NCBI GenBank assembly: GCA_018822105.1
Contig: JAHJLB010000061.1
Span: 1-54,755 of the forward strand
Origin: Pseudomonadota bacterium
GTDB lineage: Bacteria > Desulfobacterota > Desulfovibrionia > Desulfovibrionales > Desulfovibrionaceae
Direction of reading: 5' to 3'
Length of the DNA: 54,755 nt
Position 1 is the stretch's first letter, and every line of letters begins with the position of its first letter. Made by a program: the position numbers and the translations under genes. Positions 9,091 to 18,431 of this stretch are shown here, piece by piece. Under the pieces are notes generated by a model. It had not been told where the DNA came from. It saw nothing but the letters and a program-made list of their open reading frames with translations, and searched no databases.

Positions 9091-10224
9091 ATGAGCACCC
9101 AGGATTTTGCCGAACTGCAACTGTTCATCACCGGCCCGACGTACATCCGCCCCGAGGTCCGCGAAGCAGGCCTGCTGCCCGAATTTGGGCACCGCGACTC
9201 CGAGAACAACAAGCGCTTCAAGCCCGTCATGGAGAACCTGAAGAAGCTCGCGGGCTGCGGGGATGACTACCATGTCATCATCTTCAACGGCTCCGGCTCC
9301 AGCGCCATGGAGGCCACGGTGCGCTCCCTGGTGGCCGACGGCGAATGCGTGCTCAACGTCTCCGTGGGCGCCTTCGGCGATCTGTACCACAAGATGGCCG
9401 TGGTCAACGGCAAGAAGGCCGCGCAGCTCAAGTTCCAGGCCGGCGAGGCCATCGACCTGGGCAGGCTTGAGGCCGCCCTGGTGGAGCACAAGCCGGCCTG
9501 CGTCACCTTCACGCACAACGAGACCAGCACGGGCGTGACCAACGACATGCGCGCCGTGTGCGCGCTGATCCGCAAGCACGGGGCGCTTCCGCTGGTGGAC
9601 GGCGTCAGCCTCTTCGGCGGCGCGGCCATCGACCTTTCGAACTCCGGCGCGGCCACCTACGCCACCAGCACCCAGAAGTCCCTGGCCCTGCCCGCGGGCT
9701 TCGGCCTGCTCTTCGCCAGCCCGGAGGCCGTGGAAAAGGCCAAGACCGTGACCAACAAGGGCTTCGCCACGGACATCAACGCCCAGCTGGGCCGCGCCTC
9801 CAAGAACCAGACCCTGACCACCCCCAACTGCACCCTGGCCAACCAGATGTGCGTGCAGCTGGACCACATCGTGAACACCGAGGGCATCGAGCAGCGCTTC
9901 GCCCGGCACCTGAAGATGCAGGGCATGGTGCACGACTTTGTGAAGAGCCTGCCGGGCTTCGAGCTTCTGGCCCCGGAGGGCCACCGCTCGGCCACCCTCA
10001 CCGCCGTGCGCGTGCCCGCGGGCGTCACCGTGGCCGATCTGAAGAAGGTGAAGGAGGCCATGCGCGCCAAGGGCTACCTCTTCGATCCCGGCTACGGCAA
10101 GCTGAACACCGAGTTGGAGGAAAAGGGCCAGCGCGTGCTCATCCGCATCGGCCACATGGGCGACATCACCCCTTCGATGCTCGCCGCGTATCTGGACGCA
10201 CTCAGGCCTGAACTTGCCAAATAG
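9091..10224 (+). CDS. Class V PLP-dependent aminotransferase (probable phosphoserine/serine-pyruvate type)
   Basis: A 377-residue fold-type I aminotransferase of the serine-pyruvate/alanine-glyoxylate group. The protein begins MSTQDFAELQLFITGP; the PLP lysine lies in ATSTQKSLALPAG (about residue 194), and the phosphate-binding NGSGSSAMEA segment is near residue 70. The start follows GAGGTG by eight bases. The serA homologue begins 13 bp after the stop, so the pair most likely makes serine. In that case this enzyme replaces SerC, converting 3-phosphohydroxypyruvate to phosphoserine with glutamate. A glyoxylate or pyruvate aminotransferase role is the alternative. Confidence 0.85.
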   Translation: MSTQDFAELQLFITGPTYIRPEVREAGLLPEFGHRDSENNKRFKPVMENLKKLAGCGDDYHVIIFNGSGSSAMEATVRSLVADGECVLNVSVGAFGDLYHKMAVVNGKKAAQLKFQAGEAIDLGRLEAALVEHKPACVTFTHNETSTGVTNDMRAVCALIRKHGALPLVDGVSLFGGAAIDLSNSGAATYATSTQKSLALPAGFGLLFASPEAVEKAKTVTNKGFATDINAQLGRASKNQTLTTPNCTLANQMCVQLDHIVNTEGIEQRFARHLKMQGMVHDFVKSLPGFELLAPEGHRSATLTAVRVPAGVTVADLKKVKEAMRAKGYLFDPGYGKLNTELEEKGQRVLIRIGHMGDITPSMLAAYLDALRPELAK

Positions 10225-10237
10225 GGAGAGAAACAGC

Positions 10238-11422
10238 ATGCGTATCCTTGCCAATGACGGACTGAACGAAGAGGCCGTCGCCCTGCTCAAGAAGGAAGGC
10301 TTCACCGTGGAGACCGAAAAACGCAGCACCGAGGACCTCCTCGGCGAGATCGGCGACTTCGACGCCCTGCTCGTGCGCAGCGCCACCAAGGTCACCCGCG
10401 AGATCCTGGAGGCCGGCACCAAGAACGGCGGCAGGCTCAAGATCGTGGGCCGCGGCGGCGTGGGCACGGACAACATCGACCTGGAGGCCGCCAAGCAGTG
10501 CGGCGTCATCGTCAAGTTCGCCCCCAACGGCAACACCAACGCCACGGCCGAGCACGCCCTGGGCCTGATGTTCGCCGTGGCGCGCCGGGTGCCCATGGCC
10601 CACCACTGCCTGAAGGGCGGCGTGTGGCACAAGAAGCGCTTCGCCGGCAGCGAGCTCATGGGCAAGACCCTGGGCATCATCGGCTGCGGCCGCATCGGCC
10701 AGGCCCTGGCGGCCAAGGCCCTGGGCATCGGCATGAAGGTCGTGGGCTATGACCTGTACCGCATGCAGGACTCCAACGTGGACTATCTGGAGAGCATCGA
10801 CGAGGTGCTCAAGGTCTCCGACTTCATCAGCCTGCACACCGGCGGCAAAAACGCCATCATCACCGAGCGCGAATTCGCCCTCATGAAGCCCACGGCGTAC
10901 CTCATCAACGCCTCGCGCGGCAGCAACGTGAGCGAGGCCGCCCTGTATGGCGCCCTGAAGAACGGCGTCATCGCGGGCGCGGCGCTGGACTGCTACGAGA
11001 AGGAGCCCAAGCTCGAGGGCGAGGCCTTTGCCTGCTCCCTGCACGAGTTGGACAACATCGTCATGAGCGCGCACCTGGGCGCCAGCACCAAGAACGCCGT
11101 GCGCAAGACGGGCCTGGAGATCGCCGAGGTGGTGACCAAGTACCTGCGCCGCGGCGACTTCGGCAACTCCGTCAACGTGGGCGAGACCGTGGAGGAAGAA
11201 GGCAGGCGCATCTACGCCCTGTTCATCACCCACGAGGACAAGCCGGGCATGTTCGGCAAGTTCGGCACCGCCCTGGGCGACCTGGGCATCAACATCCGCG
11301 AGAACAACTCCCGCTTCCTGTCCGACTCAGTGCAGACCGTGTACGTGGTGCACCAGGAGCCCAACGAGGAAGTGCGCAAGAAGCTCATGAGCATTCCCGG
11401 CGTGAAGCGCGTGACCTTCTAG
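10238..11422 (+). CDS. serA: D-3-phosphoglycerate dehydrogenase (short, ACT-containing form)
   Basis: A 394-residue D-isomer-specific 2-hydroxyacid dehydrogenase. It has an N-terminal substrate domain with FDALLVRSATKVT, a Rossmann domain with GCGRIG (about residues 149-154), the active-site NASRG arginine and the SAHLGAST histidine region, and a C-terminal ACT domain from about residue 325. The ACT domain probably gives serine feedback control. It catalyses the first step of serine synthesis, oxidising 3-phosphoglycerate with NAD. AGGGAGAG precedes the ATG, and the gene is coupled to the aminotransferase upstream. Confidence 0.88.
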   Translation: MRILANDGLNEEAVALLKKEGFTVETEKRSTEDLLGEIGDFDALLVRSATKVTREILEAGTKNGGRLKIVGRGGVGTDNIDLEAAKQCGVIVKFAPNGNTNATAEHALGLMFAVARRVPMAHHCLKGGVWHKKRFAGSELMGKTLGIIGCGRIGQALAAKALGIGMKVVGYDLYRMQDSNVDYLESIDEVLKVSDFISLHTGGKNAIITEREFALMKPTAYLINASRGSNVSEAALYGALKNGVIAGAALDCYEKEPKLEGEAFACSLHELDNIVMSAHLGASTKNAVRKTGLEIAEVVTKYLRRGDFGNSVNVGETVEEEGRRIYALFITHEDKPGMFGKFGTALGDLGINIRENNSRFLSDSVQTVYVVHQEPNEEVRKKLMSIPGVKRVTF

Positions 11423-11444
11423 GCTGAACGATCCATTGAAATGA

Positions 11445-11483
11445 CAAAGCCCCTGTCCGGTACGCCGGATGGGGGCTTTTTTG
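11445..11483 (+). terminator. Rho-independent terminator after serA
   Basis: An AAAGCCCC...GGGGCTTT stem, extended inwards by TCCGG/CCGGA, is followed by a run of T residues (11478-11482). It sits about 25 bp after the serA stop and separates it from the convergent hydrolase gene. Confidence 0.85.
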
Positions 11484-11510
11484 TGCGTTCCCGTTGGTCT
11501 CTCCCCAGCC

Positions 11511-12110
11511 TCACAGCGCCCCGGCCAGCTCCCCAAGCGGCACGCAGGCCACGCCCATGTTGGCAAGGTCGAAGATGTTGGCCCGGGCCACCGCGTCGGT
11601 CTGGGCCGAGCAGGCGTCCGTGACCACGAGGACGCGGTAGTCGCGGCTCAGTGCGTCCACCGCCGTGGCCCGGATGCAGTTGGGGTACTGGGTGCCCGCC
11701 AGAACCAGGGTCGATACCCCCAGGCGGCGCAGCACCAGGTCGAACTGCGTGCCCAGAAAGGCGCTGAAGCGGCGCTTGACCATGCGCTGCTCGCCCGGCA
11801 GCGGGGCCAGCTCCGGCACGATGTCCGCGCCCGGCGTGCCGCCCACGCAGATGCCGCGCCCCTGGGCAAACAGGTCGCGGCGGAAGGCCTCGGCGTCGCT
11901 GCCGTCGGCCCGGTGCTCGCGGGTGACATGGAACACGGGCCAGCCCGCGCCCCGGGCCTGGTCCAGCAGCCGCCGGACCACGGGCACCGTGGCCAGGGCC
12001 CCGGCCACGCAGGCCGGCGCTCCGGGCAGCACGAAATCATTCTGCATGTCGATGACGGCCAGAGCAACCCGCTGGTCTGCGCTTCCGGCTGGCGCGACGG
12101 GCATGGTCAT
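11511..12110 (-). CDS. Isochorismatase-family cysteine hydrolase
   Basis: A 199-residue cysteine hydrolase. The triad is visible: Asp21 in DMQNDF, Lys112 in MVKRRFSAF and Cys145 in YPNCIRATA. The family hydrolyses amides or vinyl ethers (nicotinamide, ureidoacrylate, isochorismate and others). The substrate cannot be told from the sequence. The start ATG follows AGGGGGA. It is the last gene of the leftward run that begins with the amino-acid ABC transporter, 42 bp after the VOC gene. Confidence 0.85.
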   Translation of the reverse strand: MTMPVAPAGSADQRVALAVIDMQNDFVLPGAPACVAGALATVPVVRRLLDQARGAGWPVFHVTREHRADGSDAEAFRRDLFAQGRGICVGGTPGADIVPELAPLPGEQRMVKRRFSAFLGTQFDLVLRRLGVSTLVLAGTQYPNCIRATAVDALSRDYRVLVVTDACSAQTDAVARANIFDLANMGVACVPLGELAGAL

Positions 12111-12152
12111 CCCGGTTCCCCCTGGTCTGGCGACGGCATCCCCAGGCCTGCC

Positions 12153-12593
12153 CTAGTCCGGCAGGATGAGGTTGCCCCCGGGGCCGTGTTCGAAGAAGGG
12201 CACGTTGACGGCCTCCCAGAGGTGTCCGTCGGGGTCCTCGAAATAGCCGGAATACCCGCCCCAGAAGGCCTCCTGGGCCGGCTTGGCGATCCTCGCCCCG
12301 GCGGCCCGGGCCCTGTCCATGAGCTGGTCCACGGCCTCGCGCGTGGGGCAGTTGCAGGCCAGGGTCACGTTGTCGAAGAGCCCGGCCCGGCCCACGCGCT
12401 CCGCGGGCAGGCAGGCGTCGTCGGCCAGCTCCTGGCGCGGATACAGGGCCAAAACAGTGAGCCCGCACTGGTAGAAGCTGATGTGCTCGCTGCTGGCGCT
12501 GGAGGGAACCAATCCCATCCCCTGCTCGTAGAAGGCGCGGGACAGGGCCAGGTCGGCCACGCCCAGGGTCACGGTGGTCAGGTGCAGCTTCAT
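12153..12593 (-). CDS. VOC-family (glyoxalase/dioxygenase fold) protein
   Basis: A 146-residue single-module VOC protein. It shows the beta-alpha-beta repeat start KLHLTTVTLGVADLALSRAF, a DNVTLACNCPT strand in the middle and the C-terminal DPDGHLWEA signature with the metal-binding Glu. Such proteins bind a divalent metal and act as glyoxalases, epimerases or resistance proteins, and the sequence does not say which. The start was placed at the internal ATG (MKLHL) because GGAGG is five bases upstream; an ATG 18 bases earlier overlaps the cbiC stop codon (ATGA) and lacks such a site. Confidence 0.8.
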   Translation of the reverse strand: MKLHLTTVTLGVADLALSRAFYEQGMGLVPSSASSEHISFYQCGLTVLALYPRQELADDACLPAERVGRAGLFDNVTLACNCPTREAVDQLMDRARAAGARIAKPAQEAFWGGYSGYFEDPDGHLWEAVNVPFFEHGPGGNLILPD

Positions 12594-12607
12594 CAGAGCC
12601 TCCGGGG

Positions 12608-13270
12608 TCATCTTGCGGACAAAACCATTTCGGCCAGGGCGTTCACCGCGCTGGCGGCCAGGGGCGAGCCGCCCTTGCGGCCCTCCACGGCGATGTAGGG
12701 GATCCTCGACTGGGCCAGGAGCAGGGCCTTGGATTCGGCGGCGTTGACGAAGCCCACGGGCATGCCGATGATGAGCGCGGGCTCGGCGCGCCCGGCCTCA
12801 ACGAGCTCCAGGAGGCGCAGGAGCGCCGTGGGCGCGTTGCCGATGACCCAGATGGCCGGACCCCTGGGCGGGTCGATGCGCTCCACGGCGCAGTCCACCG
12901 CGGCGCGGGCGCGGGTGACGCCCTGGGCCTGCGCAAGGGCCAGCACCTCGGGGTCGCGCATGAGGCAGCGCACGGTGCAGCCCAGGGAGCCCATGCGGCG
13001 CTCTGGGATGCCCGCCCGGCACATCTCGGTGTCCGTGACCAGGGTGCAGCCCGCGGCCAGGGCGCGCTTCCCGGCCTCCACGGCCTGCGGATGGAAGCAA
13101 ACCTGCTGCAGCAGGCCGAAATCCGCTGTGGTGTGGATCATGCGCCGCACGACGAGCCACTCCCCGCCGGCAAAGGGCCTGGGTTCCGGCACCTCGGACT
13201 CGATGATGCGCATGCTCTCGGCCTCGATGTCCTCGCCGCGCCGGATGTCCAGAATCTCAGGTCCGCTCAT
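12608..13270 (-). CDS. cbiC: Precorrin-8X / cobalt-precorrin-8 methylmutase
   Basis: A 220-residue enzyme that moves a methyl group from C-11 to C-12 in corrin synthesis, giving (cobalt-)hydrogenobyrinate. The conserved RRMIHTTAD segment with the catalytic His46 is present, as are LVTDTEMCRAGI, GNAPTALLRLLEL and IIGMPVGFVNAAESK. An anaerobic sulfate reducer would use the cobalt-early route, hence CbiC rather than CobH. Its ATG overlaps the deoC stop by four bases (ATGA), so translation is probably coupled. No other cobalamin gene is near, which is unusual. Confidence 0.92.
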   Translation of the reverse strand: MSGPEILDIRRGEDIEAESMRIIESEVPEPRPFAGGEWLVVRRMIHTTADFGLLQQVCFHPQAVEAGKRALAAGCTLVTDTEMCRAGIPERRMGSLGCTVRCLMRDPEVLALAQAQGVTRARAAVDCAVERIDPPRGPAIWVIGNAPTALLRLLELVEAGRAEPALIIGMPVGFVNAAESKALLLAQSRIPYIAVEGRKGGSPLAASAVNALAEMVLSAR

Positions 13271-13971
13271 GCCCCTCCCCCCGTGTTCAGCTCCGCGATC
13301 ATCTGCACCGAGGCCGAGGCCCCGATCCTGTCGGCCCCGGCGTCCAGCATGCGCAAGGCCTCGCCCAGGGTGCGGACGCCCCCGCTGGCCTTGACGCCGA
13401 TATCCGGCCCGACGACGCGGCGCAGCAGGCGCACGTCGGCCTCCGTGGCGCCGCCAGGGCCAAAGCCGGTGCTCGTCTTGACAAAGCCCGCTCCCGCGTC
13501 CACGGCCAGGCGGCAGGCCAGCTCCTTCTCCGCGTCGGTCAAAAGGCAGGTCTCCAGGATGACCTTCACCAAAACCGGCCCGCAGGCCCGAACCACCTCG
13601 GCCATGTCCTGGCGCACCAGCGCCAGCTCCCTGTCCTTGAGGGCGCCGATGTTCAGCACCATGTCCACCTCGGCCGCGCCCTGCTCCACGGCCAGCCCGG
13701 CCTCGCGGGCCTTGATGAGCGTCTGCGACGCCCCCAGGGGGAACCCGGCCACGGTGATGGGCAGCACTGCCGTGCCGCGCAGGCAGCGCACGGCCAGGGG
13801 CAGATGCCAAGGATTCACGCACACGGCCTTGAAGCCGTGACGCACGGCCTGGGCGCAGAGCCGCTCGATGTCGGCAGCGCAGGCGTCGGGACGGAGAAGG
13901 GTGTGGTCGAGGCAGGCGGCCAGCGCCGCAGGGCTCGGAAGATGCCGCGGGCTGTCCATCTGCGGGTCCAT
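13267..13971 (-). CDS. deoC: Deoxyribose-phosphate aldolase
   Basis: A 234-residue class I aldolase that cleaves 2-deoxyribose 5-phosphate into glyceraldehyde 3-phosphate and acetaldehyde. Schiff-base Lys165 sits in GFVKTSTGF, the second active-site lysine is Lys194 in GVKASGGVRT, and Asp103 lies in EVDMVLNIGALK. It overlaps the permease gene upstream by one base (TGATG) and cbiC downstream by four. No nucleoside phosphorylase or phosphopentomutase is adjacent, so its place in this operon is not explained by a classic deo pathway. Confidence 0.92.
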   Translation of the reverse strand: MDPQMDSPRHLPSPAALAACLDHTLLRPDACAADIERLCAQAVRHGFKAVCVNPWHLPLAVRCLRGTAVLPITVAGFPLGASQTLIKAREAGLAVEQGAAEVDMVLNIGALKDRELALVRQDMAEVVRACGPVLVKVILETCLLTDAEKELACRLAVDAGAGFVKTSTGFGPGGATEADVRLLRRVVGPDIGVKASGGVRTLGEALRMLDAGADRIGASASVQMIAELNTGGGA

Positions 13972-14666
13972 CAGCGGCCCCGGGCCTGGTAGCGGGCCAC
14001 ATGCCGCTCCATGCGGCGGCTGAAGGCGGTAAGCGCCCAGCAGATGATGAAATAGAGCACGGCGATGGCCATGAAGATCTCCGCCGGGGCAACGACCTCG
14101 CGGTTGTTGATCTGCGTGGCGGCCTTGGTCAGCTCGTTCACGCCGATGATGTAGGCCAGGGAGGTGTCCTTGGTCAGGCTCACGAACTGGTTCACAAAGG
14201 ACGGGATCATGTTGCGCAGGGCCTGGGGCAGGATGACGTAGCGCATGGCCTGGAAGCGGGTCAGCCCGGCTCCGCGCGCGGCCTCCATCTGCCCGCCCGG
14301 CAGGGCGTTGACCCCGGCGCGGACGATCTCCGCCACATAGGCCCCGGTGAAGACCACAAAGGCCAAAAGCGCACTCTGGAACTCCGGCAGGTTGTAGTCG
14401 AAGATCACCGGCCCGAGGAAATAGAACCAGAAGATGAGCATCAACAGCGGCGTGCCGCGGATGACCTCCACGTAGACCATGGCCAGGCCGCGCAGGATGC
14501 GGCTTTTCGACAGGCGCATGAGCCCGAAGACCAGGCCGAGCCAGAAGGCCCCGAAGATGCCCAGCACGGCCAGCATGATGCTCGCGCAGATGCCGCCCAG
14601 GGGGCCGTTGGGATAGCTGCCCCAGAGGAGGTAATCCAGATTGTTGTAGACGATGTCCCAGCGCAC
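13971..14666 (-). CDS. Polar amino-acid ABC transporter permease (GltK/HisM type), second subunit
   Basis: A 231-residue inner-membrane subunit of the His/Glu/Gln/Arg transporter family. It has about five hydrophobic segments and the EAA loop (GGQMEAARGAGLTRFQAM), followed by VILPQALRNMIPS, which contacts the ATPase. The start is GTG (MRWDIVYNN), with GGAAGGA four bases upstream. The reading frame extends further 5', but that part overlaps the previous permease. It should pair with the permease at 14677 to form a heterodimeric pore. Confidence 0.88.
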   Translation of the reverse strand: MRWDIVYNNLDYLLWGSYPNGPLGGICASIMLAVLGIFGAFWLGLVFGLMRLSKSRILRGLAMVYVEVIRGTPLLMLIFWFYFLGPVIFDYNLPEFQSALLAFVVFTGAYVAEIVRAGVNALPGGQMEAARGAGLTRFQAMRYVILPQALRNMIPSFVNQFVSLTKDTSLAYIIGVNELTKAATQINNREVVAPAEIFMAIAVLYFIICWALTAFSRRMERHVARYQARGR

Positions 14667-14676
14667 GGCGTCCTTC

Positions 14677-15378
14677 CTAGTACCTGAGATGATGCAGGAA
14701 ATGCTTGTTGTACATGGTGATGGCAAAGGACACGAGCAGGGACACGGCCAGATACATCAAGGTGGCCACGGTGAAGGACTCGAACCCGTGGAAGGTGAAG
14801 GACTCCACCTGCCGGGCCTGGTAGGTCAGCTCCATGACCCCTATGGTCATGACCAGGGACGAGTTCTTGAGCAGGTTCAGCAGCTGCGAGATGAGCGGCG
14901 GAATGACGATGCGGAAGGCCTGGGGCAGGATCACGAAGCGGTAGGCCTGCAGAAAGCTCAAGCCCGTGGCCCGCGAGGCCTCCAGCTGGTTCTTGGGGAT
15001 GGAGAAGACCCCCGAGCGCAGTTCCTCGGCGATGAAGGCCGAGGAATACACCGTCAACGCCAGGGTGCCTGCCGCGAACTCGAAGTCCATGGAGTAGAGC
15101 CATTCGTTCACGGACTTGGGCAGCAGAACTTCCGAACCGAAGTACCAGAAGAAGATCTGCACCAAGAGCGGCGTATTGCGGAAGAACTCCGTAAAGGCCA
15201 GGCTGAGCCACATGAGCGGCTTCACGCGGGAGAGCCGCAGCACGGCCACCAGCGTTCCCAGGGCCATGGCGCAGCCCCCCGCCACGGCGGAGATCTTGAG
15301 CGTCAGGTAGAAGCCGTCCAGCAGCCAGTCCCTGTACTCGCCGGTGAGCACAAGGCTCCAGTCGAATTGATAACCCAC
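14677..15378 (-). CDS. Polar amino-acid ABC transporter permease (GltJ/HisQ type), first subunit
   Basis: A 233-residue inner-membrane permease. It has an N-terminal segment (WSLVLTGEYRDWLLDGFYLT), several membrane helices, the FFRNTPLLVQIFFWYFG motif typical of glutamate/aspartate permeases, and the EAA loop (KNQLEASRATGLSFLQAY). The start is GTG after GGAG. It is followed by the second permease after 10 bp and preceded by the binding protein across a strong hairpin. Confidence 0.88.
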   Translation of the reverse strand: MGYQFDWSLVLTGEYRDWLLDGFYLTLKISAVAGGCAMALGTLVAVLRLSRVKPLMWLSLAFTEFFRNTPLLVQIFFWYFGSEVLLPKSVNEWLYSMDFEFAAGTLALTVYSSAFIAEELRSGVFSIPKNQLEASRATGLSFLQAYRFVILPQAFRIVIPPLISQLLNLLKNSSLVMTIGVMELTYQARQVESFTFHGFESFTVATLMYLAVSLLVSFAITMYNKHFLHHLRY

Positions 15379-15401
15379 TCAAGACTCCGCAATTCTTCAA
15401 T

Positions 15402-15427
15402 GCGGGGCGCGGCAAGCCGCGCCCCGC
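15402..15427. repeat. Strong GC hairpin between the binding-protein gene and the first permease gene
   Basis: GCGGGGCGCGGC (15402-15413) is followed, after two A residues, by its exact complement GCCGCGCCCCGC (15416-15427). No T run follows on either strand. In ABC operons such hairpins often protect the upstream binding-protein mRNA or reduce readthrough, so the binding protein is made in excess. Confidence 0.8.
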
Positions 15428-15467
15428 GGGGTGCATCTACAAACAGGCCGGAGGCATTGATCCGGCC

Positions 15468-16280
15468 TTAAGGCCAGATGTCCATCTTCCAGCGCAGGGG
15501 GATGGAGTACCTGGTCTTGGGGCCCATCCACTTCTCGTAGGTCTTGGCGTACTCGCCGCTGCGCCACATCTCGATGAGGGACGCGTTGACGAAGTTGCGG
15601 AACTTGGAGTCGTTCTGGGGCACGCCCATGGCGTAGGGCTCCTCGGTGAAGGTGCCTCCCACGATCTCCCAGTTCTCCGGCTTCTCGTCCTTGTTCTTCA
15701 GGCCCACCAGAATGGAGGAGTCGGTGGTGACGGCCACGACCTTGCCCTGCTTGAGGGCCAGGAAGGCCGGGGGGTAGTCCTCAAAGGAGAGCACATGGGC
15801 CTTGGGGTTGGCGGCCATGACGTTCTTCTCGGAGGTGGAGCCCTTGGCCGTGCCGACCTTCTTGCCGGTCAGGTCCTTGACGCTCTTCACGGCGCTGCCC
15901 TTCTTCACCAAAAGGGACTGTCCGTCCATGAAATAGGTGATGGAGAAGTCCACCTGGCTCTCACGCTCGATCTTGTGGGTCATGGTGGCGGCGAGGATGT
16001 CCACGGAGCCCTGGGTCAGCATGGGGATGCGCGTGGAGGAGGTCACGGGCTTGAGCTCAAGCTTCACGCCCATCTTGGCGGCGATGTACTTGAGCAGGTC
16101 GATCTCAAAGCCGACGAGCTGCTTGGTATCGTCCACAAAGCCGAAGGGCGGGGTGGCGTCCTTGACGCCGGCCACGAGCACGCCGCGCTTCTTCACTTCG
16201 TCGAGCTTGCTGGCCTGGGCGGCGCTGACGCCGAGGACCAGGACAAGGGCCAGGGCCATGAGCATACCTAGTCGTTTCAC
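15468..16280 (-). CDS. Periplasmic amino-acid-binding protein of an ABC transporter
   Basis: A 270-residue family 3 solute-binding protein. A signal peptide (about residues 1-23, ending near AQA) precedes the mature domain. Typical elements are GVLVAGVKDATPPFGF, GFEIDLLKYIA, the RIPMLTQGSVDILAATMT segment that contacts the ligand and DFSITYFMDGQSLL. The ligand is probably glutamate, aspartate or glutamine; the sequence does not decide this. The start is GTG with AAGGAG six bases before. It lies between the ATPase and the permeases. Confidence 0.88.
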   Translation of the reverse strand: MKRLGMLMALALVLVLGVSAAQASKLDEVKKRGVLVAGVKDATPPFGFVDDTKQLVGFEIDLLKYIAAKMGVKLELKPVTSSTRIPMLTQGSVDILAATMTHKIERESQVDFSITYFMDGQSLLVKKGSAVKSVKDLTGKKVGTAKGSTSEKNVMAANPKAHVLSFEDYPPAFLALKQGKVVAVTTDSSILVGLKNKDEKPENWEIVGGTFTEEPYAMGVPQNDSKFRNFVNASLIEMWRSGEYAKTYEKWMGPKTRYSIPLRWKMDIWP

Positions 16281-16311
16281 ATCGGTCTCCTTGGTTAACA
16301 GATTGTATACA

Positions 16312-17040
<729 letters not shown>

Positions 17041-17192
17041 GCATGCTCCAGAAGCGGCCCGGCTGTGATAAGCATGTCCGGACCGCGGGGTGTCGCCGGG
17101 ATGCCCGGCGCGTATTGCTTGACGTCTTTAACCTCACGGACAAGCCTGGGTCAAGGAGGGTCTGCCGAATTCGCCTTCAGAGGGTGTTCTAT

Positions 17193-17221
17193 TGCCTTGG
17201 GTCGGCGCACGTGTTAAACAA
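17193..17221 (+). promoter_or_regulatory. Possible promoter of the RND efflux operon
   Basis: TTGCCT (17193-17198) and TAAACA (17216-17221) are 17 bp apart and about 35 bp before the start codon. The -10-like element lies inside the palindrome at 17214-17229. The match to consensus is modest. Confidence 0.3.
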
Positions 17222-17229
17222 ACGTTTCA
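17214..17229. promoter_or_regulatory. Palindromic operator, TetR-like, before the RND operon
   Basis: TTAAACAAACGTTTCA is an inverted repeat (TTAAAC / GTTTCA with a four-base centre and one mismatch). It matches the palindrome before the other efflux operon (36538-36553) at 13 of 16 positions. The size and spacing suit a TetR-family dimer. No TetR gene is visible in the window. Confidence 0.55.
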
Positions 17230-17252
17230 ATCCTTGACCACTGGAGCTACGC

Positions 17253-18431
17253 ATGCGCAACAGCCCTGTTTTGCTGTACCTATTTGCAATTCTTGGTTTC
17301 AGCCTGCTGCTTCCCGGCTGCGGGCAGGGCAAAAAGGAAGGCCCGCGCCCGGCCCCGGTGGTCACGGCCAAGGCCGAAATCAAGGACGCGCCGTACGTGC
17401 TTTCTTCCGTCGGCACCATCAAGGCCGCCGTGTCGGTGAACATCAAGTCCAGGTTCGCCGCGAACATCAAGAAGGTGCACTTCGTGGAGGGCAGCCTGGT
17501 CAAGGCCGGACAGGTGCTGTTCACCATCGACCCGGCGGTGAACGCCTTTGCCGAGCAGCAGGCCGGGGCCACATACTCCCGCGACAAGGCCGACTATGAG
17601 CAGCAGGCGCGCGACCTGGAGCGCTACAAAACCCTGGCCGAGCAGGGCGTCATCAGCCGCGAGATGTTCGAATCCAAGCAGACCGCGGCGGCCCGCGCGC
17701 GCGACGCCATGCGCGCCAGCGGGGCCGGGGCCTCCATGGCCCGCCAGACCCTGTCCTACAACACCATCACCTCGCCCATCGACGGCCGCATCGGCGCGGC
17801 CATGTTCGACGAGGGCAGCTTCGTCAAGGACAAGGACGACATCCTGGCCGTGGTCAACACCACCACCCCCCTCGACGTGAGCTTCTCCCTGCCGGAGCGC
17901 TATCTGGCCGAGCTGCGCAGGCACTACACCGCCGGGCCCATCACCGTGCAGGCCGCGCCCCCCGGCATGGAGGCCCACCCCGAGACCGGGCTGTTGACCT
18001 TCATGGACAACCAGGTGGACCCCGGCACCGGCTCCATCCGCCTCAAGGCCCGCTTCGAGAATCCCGAGGGCCGCCTCTGGCCAGGCCAGTTCGTCACCGT
18101 TGGCCTCGTGCTCAAGACCATCAGGGACGCCGTGCTGGTGCCCGCGAACTCCATCCAGAACGGCCCGGATGGGACGTACGTCTTCGTGGTCAAGGATGGC
18201 CGCGCCGAGATGCGTCCAGTCGGCGTGAGCGTGCGCGTGCACCAGTCCATCATCATCGAGAAGGGCCTTGAAGGCGGCGAGGTGGTGGTCACCGAGGGCC
18301 ACCTGCGCCTGTTCCCCGGCGCGGCGGTGGCGGAGGCTGACCGCAAGGGCGCGGCGCCCGCCGGAAAGCCTGCGCCAGAGCCCGCCCCGGCGCGGAAAGG
18401 CGACAACGAAACCGCCCAGAGCGCCAAATGA
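17253..18431 (+). CDS. RND efflux periplasmic adaptor (membrane fusion lipoprotein)
   Basis: A 392-residue adaptor linking an RND pump to an outer-membrane channel. The N-terminus is a lipoprotein signal (hydrophobic run, then LLPGCGQG, so Cys24 would be lipidated). A lipoyl/barrel-sandwich domain, an alpha-hairpin (about residues 100-155) and beta-barrel follow, in the MdtA/AcrA order. The tail is Pro/Ala/Lys-rich. The ATG follows GGAG, and the stop overlaps the pump start by four bases (ATGA). No TolC-like gene is adjacent, so the channel must be encoded elsewhere. Confidence 0.9.
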   Translation: MRNSPVLLYLFAILGFSLLLPGCGQGKKEGPRPAPVVTAKAEIKDAPYVLSSVGTIKAAVSVNIKSRFAANIKKVHFVEGSLVKAGQVLFTIDPAVNAFAEQQAGATYSRDKADYEQQARDLERYKTLAEQGVISREMFESKQTAAARARDAMRASGAGASMARQTLSYNTITSPIDGRIGAAMFDEGSFVKDKDDILAVVNTTTPLDVSFSLPERYLAELRRHYTAGPITVQAAPPGMEAHPETGLLTFMDNQVDPGTGSIRLKARFENPEGRLWPGQFVTVGLVLKTIRDAVLVPANSIQNGPDGTYVFVVKDGRAEMRPVGVSVRVHQSIIIEKGLEGGEVVVTEGHLRLFPGAAVAEADRKGAAPAGKPAPEPAPARKGDNETAQSAK

